In this document: positions 32,552-40,579 of the stretch, in pieces | Numbering within the stretch: position 1 is the first letter of the stretch | Layout: each line of letters starts with the position of its first letter | DNA from: Selenomonas sp. | Lineage (GTDB): Bacteria; Bacillota; Negativicutes; Selenomonadales; Selenomonadaceae | DNA: 50,117 bases | Direction: 5' to 3' | Assembly: GCA_022773585.1 (NCBI GenBank) | Contig: JALEZZ010000007.1 | Span: forward strand, 1 to 50,117 | Notes under the pieces: generated by a model | What the model was told of the DNA's origin: nothing | Databases searched by the model: none | What the model saw: the letters and a program-made list of their open reading frames with translations, nothing else | Position numbers and translations under genes: made by a program

Positions 32552-33336
32552 TGCGCGACGTCCAGAACCAGGCCGACGCCCGCGGCATCGCGATCCAGCA
32601 TGTCGGCATCCGTGACGCACACCTGCCGTTTTTGATCAAGACGAAGGACGGCGGCTTTCAGTCTGTGCTCGCGCGCATCCAGTTCACGGTCGAACTGCCG
32701 GAAAAATACAAGGGCACGCATATGTCGCGCTTCCTCGAAATTTTGACGCCGTGGAGCCAGAAGCCGCTCGCGGAGCCCGAGATGGATGCGATGCTTGGCG
32801 ACGCCCTCTCGCGCCTTGATGCGCAGGCAGCCGATGTCGAGCTCGCATTCAAGTATTTCGTCAAGAAGCAGGCGCCCGTCAGCGGCCGCGCCTCGCTTCT
32901 CGACTACGACTGCCGCTTCGTCGGCCGCAAGCGGGCAGGGGAGCCGATGGCGTTCACGCTCGGCGTCGATGTGCCGTTCACGTCGCTCTGCCCGTGCAGC
33001 AAGGAGATTTCCGACTATGGCGCGCACAACCAGCGCTCCATCTGCCGCGTGCGCGTGCGCTTTGCGCCGGGCCACGACTGCATCCTGATTGAAGATCTCG
33101 CCTCGCTCGTCGAAGCGCAGGGCTCGTCGCCGATTTATCCGCTACTCAAACGTGCCGACGAGAAGTACGTGACGGAGGCGGCCTACGACAACCCGAAGTT
33201 CGTCGAGGACATCCTGCGCGACAACGTGCTCGCCCTGCGCAAGCTCCCCGGCATCGCATGGTTCTCGGTCGAATGCGAGAACTTCGAGTCCATCCACAAC
33301 CACAATGCCTACGCCAGCCATGAGGAAACCATCTAG
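32551..33336 (+). CDS. folE2: GTP cyclohydrolase FolE2 (type IB)
   Basis: A 261-residue protein with THMSRFLEIL, the metal-binding cysteine block TSLCPCSKEISDYGAHNQR and a C-terminal VECENFESIHNHNAYA, all typical of FolE2/MptA-type GTP cyclohydrolases. It makes 7,8-dihydroneopterin triphosphate from GTP, the entry point for folate and for queuosine. The type IB enzyme can use metals other than zinc and often serves under zinc limitation. Coupling to queC (start overlaps the queC stop) points to queuosine here. Confidence 0.93.
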   Translation: MRDVQNQADARGIAIQHVGIRDAHLPFLIKTKDGGFQSVLARIQFTVELPEKYKGTHMSRFLEILTPWSQKPLAEPEMDAMLGDALSRLDAQAADVELAFKYFVKKQAPVSGRASLLDYDCRFVGRKRAGEPMAFTLGVDVPFTSLCPCSKEISDYGAHNQRSICRVRVRFAPGHDCILIEDLASLVEAQGSSPIYPLLKRADEKYVTEAAYDNPKFVEDILRDNVLALRKLPGIAWFSVECENFESIHNHNAYASHEETI

Positions 33337-33358
33337 CCTTTGAGAGGAGCCCTGCGAT

Positions 33359-34348
33359 ATGAACAAATTTTATAAGCGCTTCGTGCTCCTCATCAGCCTC
33401 GTACTGGTCATCTCGGGCGTCGTCATCTACTCGACCGTGGACATCAACACGCTCAGGAACCTCGGCGAATTCAAATGGTGGTCGATTGCGCTCGCCATTT
33501 TCGCTGTCGGGCTCGGGCTGTTCTTCGATGGCAGCCGCCTCATGCATCTCGTGAAGATTTCAAATGAAAGTATCACGCTTTACGAGGCCGTGCAGGTCAT
33601 CTTCGGCAATTACTTCCTCGCGCTCTTGACGCCGGGCGCGACGGGCGGCGCGGTTGCGCAGCTGATGTTCCTGCGGCATGCGGGCGTGCCGACGGGCAAA
33701 GCGGCCGTGCTCGTCATCGTGCGGACGCTGCTCTCGATTTTCTTCCTCGCGTGCTGCATGCCGCTGATTCTGCTGCATGACCGCGGCATCGTGCCGGGGA
33801 TTTCAAATGAAATCCTCATGATTATCACGCTTGCGGCTTTCTTCGGTATCCTCTTTATCGTCTGGGGCGCACGGCGCGGCTTCCTCGACTATTTCGTTAT
33901 CTGGCTCACGCGAAAATTCTCGAACCAGAAGGGGCGCAAGATCATCGCATTCTATCGTGACACGAAAAGCGCGATTTCCTTGCTTCTCAAGTCGCCGCGG
34001 GCGATGTTGCTCGTGTTCCTCGAATCGGGACTCAACCTGCTCTGCATCTACGCCATCGTGCCGTGCCTGCTGCTCGGCCTCGGCGTCTACGACGCGGACT
34101 GGTACAGCGTCATGGGCCGCATGATCTTCCTCAACATGCTCTTATACTTCATGCCGACCCCGGGCGGCAGCGGCATCGCGGAAGGCGGCTTCGTGCTGCT
34201 GTTTGCGAACACCGTTCCGGCCGGCACCGTCGGCATCATCGCCGTCTGCTGGCGGCTCATCGCGGAGTATATTCCGTTTTTGATCGGGCTGTATTATACG
34301 TTGACGGTGTTTGGACGGGACTTTTTGAATCGGCAGTTGACGGAGTGA
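33359..34348 (+). CDS. YbhN/AglD-family integral membrane protein (LPG synthase TM-region family)
   Basis: A 329-residue polytopic protein with about eight hydrophobic segments. It has the family signatures NYFLALLTPGATGGAVAQLM (the P-x-G-x-G-G block), RTLLSIFF, MPTPGGSGIAEGGFVLLF and LIAEYIPFLIGLYY. The family comprises lysylphosphatidylglycerol-synthase-like membrane domains (UPF0104), some implicated in lipid-carrier flipping or lipid modification. There is no C-terminal LPG synthase domain, so aminoacylation is not expected. It begins 23 bases after folE2 with GAGAGGAG upstream and may be cotranscribed with it. Role in the cell unknown. Confidence 0.8.
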   Translation: MNKFYKRFVLLISLVLVISGVVIYSTVDINTLRNLGEFKWWSIALAIFAVGLGLFFDGSRLMHLVKISNESITLYEAVQVIFGNYFLALLTPGATGGAVAQLMFLRHAGVPTGKAAVLVIVRTLLSIFFLACCMPLILLHDRGIVPGISNEILMIITLAAFFGILFIVWGARRGFLDYFVIWLTRKFSNQKGRKIIAFYRDTKSAISLLLKSPRAMLLVFLESGLNLLCIYAIVPCLLLGLGVYDADWYSVMGRMIFLNMLLYFMPTPGGSGIAEGGFVLLFANTVPAGTVGIIAVCWRLIAEYIPFLIGLYYTLTVFGRDFLNRQLTE

Positions 34349-34387
34349 GAACGCTTCTGCACGCGAAGATAGGCGTCTGCTCGCATC

Positions 34388-34450
34388 GGGCGGGGGCTTC
34401 CCCTCTGGAAAAAGTACACGCTTCGCGTGTAAAAATTTCCAGAGGGAAAG
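34388..34450. repeat. Long hairpin/repeat unit between the YbhN-like gene and cbiD
   Basis: TTCCCCTCTGGAAA pairs with TTTCCAGAGGGAAA (stem interrupted by one mismatch) around an inner TACACG-CTTCG-CGTGTA hairpin. It is preceded by GGGCGGGGGCTTCC (34388-34401), a 14-mer also found at 44184-44197 and in inverse at 44311-44324. The following ~80 bases contain the related CCTGCCCTCCCGAAGGGAC. It fills the 180-base gap; no cobalamin riboswitch is visible there. Confidence 0.7.
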
Positions 34451-34528
34451 TCCCTGCCCTCCCGAAGGGACAGATGCTTCGCGGAGTTGCGGCGAGGCTT
34501 GCCTCAGCCAAGGGGAGGGGGATTTCTT

Positions 34529-35764
34529 TTGAAGAAGTTACGTGGCGGCTATACGACGGGCGCTTGTGCGGCGGCTGGGGTTTTGGCTGCTTTGAAATTC
34601 CTGCGGGGTGAGGAATGCCCGGCGCTTGAGATCGAGGCGCTTGACGGCACGATGCTGCACATCCCTGTCAAGAGCGTCCGCCCTGCCAAAGAGGGCGAAG
34701 ACGTCGAGGGTGCGGGCGGTGCGACGGCGGAAATCGTGAAGTTTTCGGGCGACGACCCCGACATCACGAACGGCTGCTCGGTCTTTACGACGCTCGAAAA
34801 AGGCGCGGCGGGGCAGGGGCTCGTGTTCCGCGCGGGCAAGGGCGTCGGCCATGTGACGAAGCCGGGGCTCCAGATCCCCGTCGGCGAACCGTCCATCAAC
34901 CCAGGGCCGCGCAAGCTCATCGCAAGCGTCTTGGCGCGAGAACTCGGCATCCCCGTCGGCGCAAGCACAGCGACGGAGGGCGCAGCAGGCGATGGAACGA
35001 ACGGCAGGATCGGTGGCGATGCGTCAAAGTTGGCGGTGCAGGACGCGGATTGGCAGGCGCTCATGGCGAAGCTCGATTTCACCGTGACGATCAGCATCCC
35101 CGCGGGCGTCGAGCTCGCGAAGCAGACGCTGAATCCCGTGCTCGGCGTCGAGGGCGGCATCTCGGTCATCGGCACGACGGGCGTGCTGCGGCCGATGTCG
35201 GAGGAAGGTTTCAAAAATTCGCTTGTGCCGCAGATTGACGTGGCGCTGGCTGCGGGCTATGAAGACATCGTCTTTGTGCCAGGCAAGATCGGCGAAAAGC
35301 TCGCGGCAAAGATCGGCCTGCCGCAGCCATCGCTCGTGCAGACGAGCAACTTCATCGGCTTTTTGCTCGATGCGGCGGCGGAGCATGGGGCGAAGAGCGT
35401 GCTGCTGCTCGGCCACATCGGCAAGCTCGTCAAGGTCGCGGCCGGCAATTTCTACACGCACAACCGCATTTCGGATGCGCGGCTCGAAACGCTGGCGGCC
35501 TATGCGGCGGCGGAAGGTCTCGACCAAAAGGGCGTACAGGCCATCCTTTCGGCCAATGCCTCGGAAGACGCGCTTGAAATCATCGACGGGGCCGGACTCC
35601 AGCATGTCTACACGGTGCTGGCCGAGCGGGCGAGCGCGCGCAGCGAACGCCATGTGTTTGGCAAACTCCGCGTCGGCACGGTGCTGCTGACGTACAGCGG
35701 CCGCGTGCTCGGCATGGATGAAGCCGCAAGGGAAATCGGGAGGCATCTCGGATGGAGACTTTGA
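34529..35764 (+). CDS. cbiD: Cobalt-precorrin-5B (C1)-methyltransferase CbiD
   Basis: A 411-residue protein beginning MKKLRGGYTTGACAAAG, the CbiD hallmark. GEPSINPGPRKLI and LGHIGKLVKVAAGNFYTHN are further conserved blocks. It methylates C1 of the corrin ring in the anaerobic (early cobalt insertion) cobalamin pathway. TTG 34529 has GAGGGGG about seven bases upstream; an upstream in-frame extension is non-coding repeat sequence. It overlaps cbiE. The remaining cbi genes are not in the window. Confidence 0.95.
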   Translation: MKKLRGGYTTGACAAAGVLAALKFLRGEECPALEIEALDGTMLHIPVKSVRPAKEGEDVEGAGGATAEIVKFSGDDPDITNGCSVFTTLEKGAAGQGLVFRAGKGVGHVTKPGLQIPVGEPSINPGPRKLIASVLARELGIPVGASTATEGAAGDGTNGRIGGDASKLAVQDADWQALMAKLDFTVTISIPAGVELAKQTLNPVLGVEGGISVIGTTGVLRPMSEEGFKNSLVPQIDVALAAGYEDIVFVPGKIGEKLAAKIGLPQPSLVQTSNFIGFLLDAAAEHGAKSVLLLGHIGKLVKVAAGNFYTHNRISDARLETLAAYAAAEGLDQKGVQAILSANASEDALEIIDGAGLQHVYTVLAERASARSERHVFGKLRVGTVLLTYSGRVLGMDEAAREIGRHLGWRL

Positions 35765-36399
35765 AACATCGCATCATCGTCGCGGGCATCGGGCCCGGCA
35801 GTCCGGAATACATGGTGCCGGCGGCAAGAAAGGCCATCGACGAGGCGCAGTACCTCGTCGGCGGCCGGCGTGCCCTGGCGCAATACGCAAAAGCGGAAGA
35901 CGGCCAGAAGACCTGTGCAGTCACGCGCGATATTGACCGCGTCATGGCATTTGTGCACGAAGGTCTCGAAAACGCTGACGTTGTCGTCATGGTCTCGGGC
36001 GACCCCGGATATTTTTCACTGCTCGATGCCCTGCGGCGGACATTCGACGAAAGTATTATCGACGTCATTCCCGGCATCAGCTCGTTCCAGCTTGCGTTCT
36101 CGCGCCTCGCCCTGCCGTGGCATGATGCCGCACTCCTGAGCTTTCATGGCCGCGTGCCGAAGGAAAGCGACCTCGCATATGCTCTAGGCAAGAAGCTTGG
36201 CATGCTGACGGACGTCCAGCACAACTCGAAGACTATCGCCGAAATCTTGCTTGCCCATGGATGGCCTGAAAGCGCGTTTTACGCCATCTGTGCAAGGCTG
36301 TCATATGAGGACGAAACTGTCGAGCGCATGACACTCGGCGAGGCGGTAAAGCATACCCCCGTCGGAAGCTGCATCATTGTTGTGGAGGGAAAATCATGA
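35752..36399 (+). CDS. cbiE: Cobalt-precorrin-7 (C5)-methyltransferase CbiE
   Basis: A 215-residue tetrapyrrole methylase with IIVAGIGPGSPEYMVPAA at the N-terminus. VVVMVSGDPGYFSLLDAL and VIPGISSFQLAFSRL are further SAM-binding and catalytic-loop blocks, and the specific order matches CbiE. It methylates C5 of cobalt-precorrin-7. CbiT, often fused to it or next door, is not present; a UPF0158 gene follows with an ATGA overlap instead. It is coupled to cbiD by a 13-base overlap. Confidence 0.92.
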   Translation: METLKHRIIVAGIGPGSPEYMVPAARKAIDEAQYLVGGRRALAQYAKAEDGQKTCAVTRDIDRVMAFVHEGLENADVVVMVSGDPGYFSLLDALRRTFDESIIDVIPGISSFQLAFSRLALPWHDAALLSFHGRVPKESDLAYALGKKLGMLTDVQHNSKTIAEILLAHGWPESAFYAICARLSYEDETVERMTLGEAVKHTPVGSCIIVVEGKS

Positions 36400-36806
36400 A
36401 TATTCGTCTTGCCGACCTTGCTGCGGCAATTGCGCGCTCCGACGTCGTCACTTCTTACATCGATACCGCCGAGGGCCGCGTCCTGACTTTGGAAGCGGGG
36501 GACGGAGGCGACGCGGCCTTCGACCATGCCATGCGCATCGAGGAGGATTTCGAGCGCTACATCCCGCTCCCGGACCTTTACGATGCCGAAGAGCCCCGCG
36601 CCATGCAGGCGTTTGCCGACGCGCAAAGCCCCGAGACGCGCGACCGCCTCGCATCCATCCTCGCCACCCCCGGCGCCGCTCCGCGCTTCCGCCGCGAAGT
36701 CCGCCACCTGCTGCTCGAAAAGAAATGGCAGGCCTTCCTCCATTCCCACCTGCTCGTCGTGGCAAAGGATTTCTGCGAGGAAAACGGCATCGGGTATGAC
36801 GTTTGA
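36396..36806 (+). CDS. UPF0158 family protein
   Basis: A 136-residue acidic protein with the layout of the UPF0158 family: YIPLPDLYDAEEPRAMQAF, then APRFRREVRHLLLEKKWQAF (the G/P-x-FRRF helix) and a C-terminal AKDFCEENGIGYDV. The function of the family is unknown. It follows cbiE with an ATGA overlap, so it is translated from the cobalamin transcript, which does not by itself imply a role in cobalamin. It ends just before a bidirectional terminator. Confidence 0.75.
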   Translation: MNIRLADLAAAIARSDVVTSYIDTAEGRVLTLEAGDGGDAAFDHAMRIEEDFERYIPLPDLYDAEEPRAMQAFADAQSPETRDRLASILATPGAAPRFRREVRHLLLEKKWQAFLHSHLLVVAKDFCEENGIGYDV

Positions 36807-36814
36807 ATAAAAAA

Positions 36815-36840
36815 GGCTCCCCCAATGGGGGAGCCTTTTT
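36815..36840. terminator. Bidirectional rho-independent terminator between convergent genes
   Basis: GGCTCCCCC (36815-36823) and GGGGGAGCC (36827-36835) form a 9-bp stem with an AAT loop, flanked by AAAAAA on the left and TTTTT on the right. It serves both the cbiDE-UPF0158 transcript and the nadE transcript from the other strand, whose stop codon begins at its edge. Confidence 0.92.
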
Positions 36841-38732
36841 TATTCTCCAATCATTTCCTTCTTCATCTCGCGGTACCTCCGCGTATAATACGGCCCGTCC
36901 TGCGCTTCGCGGTGGTCGAAGCCGTAGGCTCTGCGGCTGACGGCGAGGATCGGGGGCGCCTGGATGCGCTTGGCGATGGCCATGCCGGAAAAAAGGTTCC
37001 ACCAGCGTTCGAGGTCGGCGATGAAGTCTTTCGGGGTCGGGAAGTATTTGGCGACGAGGCCTTCCTGGCAGCCGAGGTTTTGTTCGACGGTGCCTTCCTG
37101 GTACCACGCGAGCAGGTCTTCTGGCGTGGCTTTCTGCCAGCGCTCGACGAAGGAGCGGAAGAGGTAGTCGTGATAGGGGTACTTGATCGGGTCACCTTTG
37201 CCTTCGTCGACGTTCTGGGCGCTCGAGAGTTCGGCGCTCGGGACGAGGTCGATGATGCCTTGGGGCACGACTTCGCGGCCGTAGACGGTGTCGTTGAGGT
37301 AGCGGGCGAGGTCGTAGACCTGATATTTCCAGAGGTCGGCGAGCGCGGCGAGGAAGCCGGACTGGTCGCCGTAGAGCGTCGAGTAGCCGACGGTTGTCTC
37401 GGCCTTGTTCGCGTTGCAGGTGAAGCCGCCGCCAAACGCGGCCGCCGTGCCGGCGAGCACGCGCGCACTGCGGTCGCGCGCCTGGATGTTTTCGAGGACG
37501 AACGAGGAAATGGAGAGATGCCACTCGGTGCCGTCGGCGAGGTTCTTGACGGGCAGGCTTTCGAGCTGCTGCTTCGTGAGGTCGACGGCTTCCTGGATCG
37601 GCACGATGAGGTAGTGGCAGCCGAGGTTTTTGGCGAGCTGGGCGGAGAGGCCTTTCGTCGTCTCGGAGTTGAAGACGCTCGGCATGTTGACGAGCAGCAG
37701 GTTTTCGGGGCCGAGGACGTTCGCGTAGAGCGCAGCGGCGACGGCGGAGTCGATGCCGCCAGAAATGCCGATGACGACTTTTTTCATGTGGATGTCCGCG
37801 AGGAATTCCCCGATGCCGTAGTGGAGGGCGCGGTAGATGTCGGCAATCGGCGGCTCCGGCGGCTGCGGGGCTTCGCTCATGCTGTCGATGCGGTCGAGGT
37901 TGGTGACGGCGAGCGTTTCCTCGTAGGCTGGGCAGACTTTGACGACGCGGCCCGTGGCGCTGTAGACGGTGCTCGAGCCGTCAAACGTGTAGATGGTCTT
38001 GCCGTTGTTCTGCAGGCCGATGTTGTTGACGTAGAAGAGCGGCGTGTGCGCGGCCTTGGCCTGCGCGCCGAAGACGCGGTTGCGCTTGTCGTTCTTGCCG
38101 AGCGTGTACGGCGAGGCCGAGATGTTGACGAAAAAGTCGATGTCGTGATGGCGGTTCAGCACGTCGAGCGGCGTCAAACTGTAGTCGTCGCTCCAGCCGT
38201 CTTCGCAGAGCAGTCCGCCGACGCGGTAGCGCTGGCCGCCGATGTCGAGCGTGAGCGGCGAGAGCAGGCGCTCCGCCGTCGTGCCGAGCTCTCGCGCAAG
38301 CTTCTGCAGGCTGAAGAAATGGCGCGTGTCGTCAAATTCGCGGTAGTTCGGCAAGAGCGTCTTGATGATGAAGGGGTAGGGCATGGACTCGGGCGAGACG
38401 AGCTTGCCGTCTTGCGCACAGAACAGTGCGTTGTACTTGCGCACGCGGCCGTCGTTGTTCTTCTTTTCCCAGTCGATCGCGATGTTGCCGAACAGCACGA
38501 CGATGCCCTGCGCGGCGGCGATGACGTCCTTGCCATAGCTTTCGCAGTCGCGCAAAAACGCCGTCTGTTCCCAGGCGTCGCCCAAAAGATACCCTGGAAT
38601 GCACATTTCCGGGAACACGATGACGTCGGCTTTCTGCGCCTTTGCGTCCGCAATCATCCGCAGCATCGTCTCCGTGTTGACATCCGGATGGCCCGGGGAG
38701 ACCTTCATCTGCGCCATGGCGATTTTCAGCAT
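36840..38732 (-). CDS. nadE: Glutamine-dependent NAD(+) synthetase
   Basis: A 630-residue two-domain enzyme. The N-terminal nitrilase-type glutaminase has VIVFPEMCIPGYLLGD (catalytic Glu) and GGLLCEDGWSDDY (nucleophilic Cys). The C-terminal synthetase has the PP-loop VVIGISGGIDSAVAAAL, ETTVGYSTLYGDQSGFLAAL and VPSAELSSAQ. It amidates deamido-NAD using glutamine, the last step of NAD synthesis. ATG 38732 has AGAGGTG about seven bases upstream on its strand; a TTG at 38738 is an alternative. It is the only long reading frame on the minus strand and is divergent from thrC. Confidence 0.96.
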   Translation of the reverse strand: MLKIAMAQMKVSPGHPDVNTETMLRMIADAKAQKADVIVFPEMCIPGYLLGDAWEQTAFLRDCESYGKDVIAAAQGIVVLFGNIAIDWEKKNNDGRVRKYNALFCAQDGKLVSPESMPYPFIIKTLLPNYREFDDTRHFFSLQKLARELGTTAERLLSPLTLDIGGQRYRVGGLLCEDGWSDDYSLTPLDVLNRHHDIDFFVNISASPYTLGKNDKRNRVFGAQAKAAHTPLFYVNNIGLQNNGKTIYTFDGSSTVYSATGRVVKVCPAYEETLAVTNLDRIDSMSEAPQPPEPPIADIYRALHYGIGEFLADIHMKKVVIGISGGIDSAVAAALYANVLGPENLLLVNMPSVFNSETTKGLSAQLAKNLGCHYLIVPIQEAVDLTKQQLESLPVKNLADGTEWHLSISSFVLENIQARDRSARVLAGTAAAFGGGFTCNANKAETTVGYSTLYGDQSGFLAALADLWKYQVYDLARYLNDTVYGREVVPQGIIDLVPSAELSSAQNVDEGKGDPIKYPYHDYLFRSFVERWQKATPEDLLAWYQEGTVEQNLGCQEGLVAKYFPTPKDFIADLERWWNLFSGMAIAKRIQAPPILAVSRRAYGFDHREAQDGPYYTRRYREMKKEMIGE

Positions 38733-38751
38733 ATGCAAACACCTCTGTTTG

Positions 38752-38760
38752 TGTTATAAT
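38752..38760 (+). promoter_or_regulatory. Extended -10 promoter for thrC
   Basis: TGT-TATAAT (TG-n motif plus perfect -10) lies about 70 bases upstream of the thrC start, in the nadE/thrC divergent gap. No good -35 hexamer is seen, which is common for extended -10 promoters. Confidence 0.45.
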
Positions 38761-38828
38761 GGTTGCAACTTTACATACTTCCCTATTTTACCATACTCTT
38801 ATCCATTATGAAAGCAGAGGCGATCCTT

Positions 38829-40316
38829 TTGAATTACATCAGCACGCGCGGCGGCGCAGAGAAGCTTTCTTCGGCCGAGGCCATCTTGCAGGGACTTTCG
38901 GGGAATGGCGGGCTCTTCGTGCCGGAGGAGATTCCGACGGTCAGCGAGGCGTTCATCGAGGCGCTCGTGCCGCTCACGTACGAGCAGCGCGCTGTCCGCG
39001 TCCTCAAGGAGTTTTTGACGGACTACGGTGAGGACGAGATCGAGGGCTGCGTGACGCGCGCTTATGGCGGGGAAAAGTTCGACAGCGAGCGCCGCGCACC
39101 GACGCGGCTCCTCCAGGATTGCAGCGTGCTCGAGCTCTGGCACGGGCCGACGAGCGCGTTCAAGGACATGGCGCTCCAGCTGCTGCCGCAGCTCATGTCG
39201 ACGGCGCTCAAGAAGACGGGCGAGAAGGACACGATCCTCATCCTCGTCGCGACGTCGGGCGACACGGGCAAAGCCGCGCTCGCGGGCTTCCAGGATGTGC
39301 CGCAGACGAAAATCATGGTGTTCTACCCCGAGGGCGGCGTCAGCAAGATCCAGCAGCTCCAGATGGTGACACAGGAAGGCGGCAACGTCAACGTGACGGC
39401 CGTGCGCGGCAACTTTGACGACGCGCAGACGGGCGTCAAGAAAATCTTCGGCGACAAAGCATTCGCGAAAGAGCTCGCGGCCGCCGAGACGAAGCTCTCG
39501 TCTGCGAACTCCATCAACTGGGGCCGCCTCGTGCCGCAGATCGTCTACTATTTCAGCGCCTACGCCGACCTGCTCGCGGCCGAGCGGGTAAAGATGGGCG
39601 ACGCCGTCAACTTCTGCGTGCCGACGGGCAACTTCGGCGACATCCTCGCGGGCTGGTATGCAAAGCAGATGGGCCTGCCGGTCGGCCGCCTCGTCTGCGC
39701 GTCGAACAAGAACAACGTGCTGACGGACTTCCTGACGACGGGCACGTACGACCGCAACCGCGACTTCTTCAAGACCATCACGCCGTCGATGGACATCCTG
39801 ATTTCGAGCAACCTCGAGCGCCTGCTCTACCACATGTCCGGCAGCGCGGACGCCGTCGCGGGCTGGATGCGCGAGCTCGCCGAGACGGGGAGGTACACGA
39901 TTCCGCAGGACCTCCTCGCCAAAATCCAGCAGACATTCGCGGCGGGCTGGGCCGACGATGCGGCGACGAAGGGCGCGATTGCCGAGGCGTTCGAGGGCAG
40001 CCACTACATCATGGACACGCATACGGCCGTGGCCTGGCGCGTCGCCGACGACTACCTCGACCGCACGGGTGACGAGCGCCCGATGGTCGTCGTCTCGACG
40101 GCGAGCCCGTACAAGTTCAGCGGCAGCGTGCTCGAAGCGCTCGGCGCCGCGACGGAAGGGAAGGATGCGTTCGCGCTCCTCGATGAGCTCCAGGACATCA
40201 GCGGCACGGCCGCGCCGAAGGGCCTTTCCTCGCTCCGCACGAAAGACGTCCGCCACAAAGGCGTCTGTGAGAAAAAAGATATGAAAAATTTTGTTGCCGC
40301 ATTTGCGAAACAATAA
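38829..40316 (+). CDS. thrC: Threonine synthase
   Basis: A 495-residue enzyme of the longer threonine synthase class. It starts MNYISTRGGAEKLSSAEA, with GPTSAFKDMALQLLPQ (PLP-binding Lys), VATSGDTGKAAL and the phosphate-binding PTGNFGDILAGWYAKQMG. It converts O-phosphohomoserine to threonine using PLP. TTG 38829 is preferred: GCAGAGG is eight bases upstream and the conserved N-terminus begins there. ATG 38808 or a longer start would add residues not seen in the family. It is monocistronic. Confidence 0.95.
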   Translation: MNYISTRGGAEKLSSAEAILQGLSGNGGLFVPEEIPTVSEAFIEALVPLTYEQRAVRVLKEFLTDYGEDEIEGCVTRAYGGEKFDSERRAPTRLLQDCSVLELWHGPTSAFKDMALQLLPQLMSTALKKTGEKDTILILVATSGDTGKAALAGFQDVPQTKIMVFYPEGGVSKIQQLQMVTQEGGNVNVTAVRGNFDDAQTGVKKIFGDKAFAKELAAAETKLSSANSINWGRLVPQIVYYFSAYADLLAAERVKMGDAVNFCVPTGNFGDILAGWYAKQMGLPVGRLVCASNKNNVLTDFLTTGTYDRNRDFFKTITPSMDILISSNLERLLYHMSGSADAVAGWMRELAETGRYTIPQDLLAKIQQTFAAGWADDAATKGAIAEAFEGSHYIMDTHTAVAWRVADDYLDRTGDERPMVVVSTASPYKFSGSVLEALGAATEGKDAFALLDELQDISGTAAPKGLSSLRTKDVRHKGVCEKKDMKNFVAAFAKQ

Positions 40317-40322
40317 GAAGAC

Positions 40323-40428
40323 AAGCCGCCATAACAGAAACGAATGGAAAGCACTTCCTCTTTGGCATTCAGAAAACCAAGGAAAACAAAGATTGCTTGA
40401 TTTGTGTTCATGTTGTTTATGGCGGCTT
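40323..40428. repeat. 12-bp perfect inverted repeat bounding an ~106-bp segment between thrC and pckA
   Basis: AAGCCGCCATAA (40323-40334) is matched exactly by TTATGGCGGCTT (40417-40428). The ~82 bases between are AT-rich and unlike the surrounding DNA. It could be the thrC transcription end with a large loop, or the relic of a small mobile element. No T-run follows, so it is not a standard terminator. Confidence 0.55.
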
Positions 40429-40478
40429 CTGCACGTCTACAAACCTTTCTGACGGTCTTTTCGTCACTTCGTGAATAT

Positions 40479-40507
40479 TTGACATTTATGGATGAATAAG
40501 GTATTAT
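40479..40507 (+). promoter_or_regulatory. Strong SigmaA promoter for pckA
   Basis: Perfect TTGACA (40479-40484), a 17-base spacer and TATTAT (40502-40507). The predicted transcript begins near 40514 with CGTCGGG-N11-CCCGACG (40514-40538), a 7-bp stem at the extreme 5' end that could stabilise the message. Confidence 0.8.
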
Positions 40508-40579
40508 TATAGCCGTCGGGTGGAAAAAGCCCCCGACGAAACAATCGAATTTCAAATGTATGAAAGAGGTTGAAAGCAC

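Noticed and set aside
34349..34528. Cobalamin riboswitch upstream of cbiD
   Set aside because: No B12-box-like sequence (GCCACTG-type) was visible; the gap is explained by hairpin repeats.
36825..38759. A 644-codon plus-strand frame opposite nadE
   Set aside because: nadE on the minus strand has both glutaminase and synthetase motifs in order; the plus-strand translation is Val/Asp/Glu/Arg-rich and featureless.
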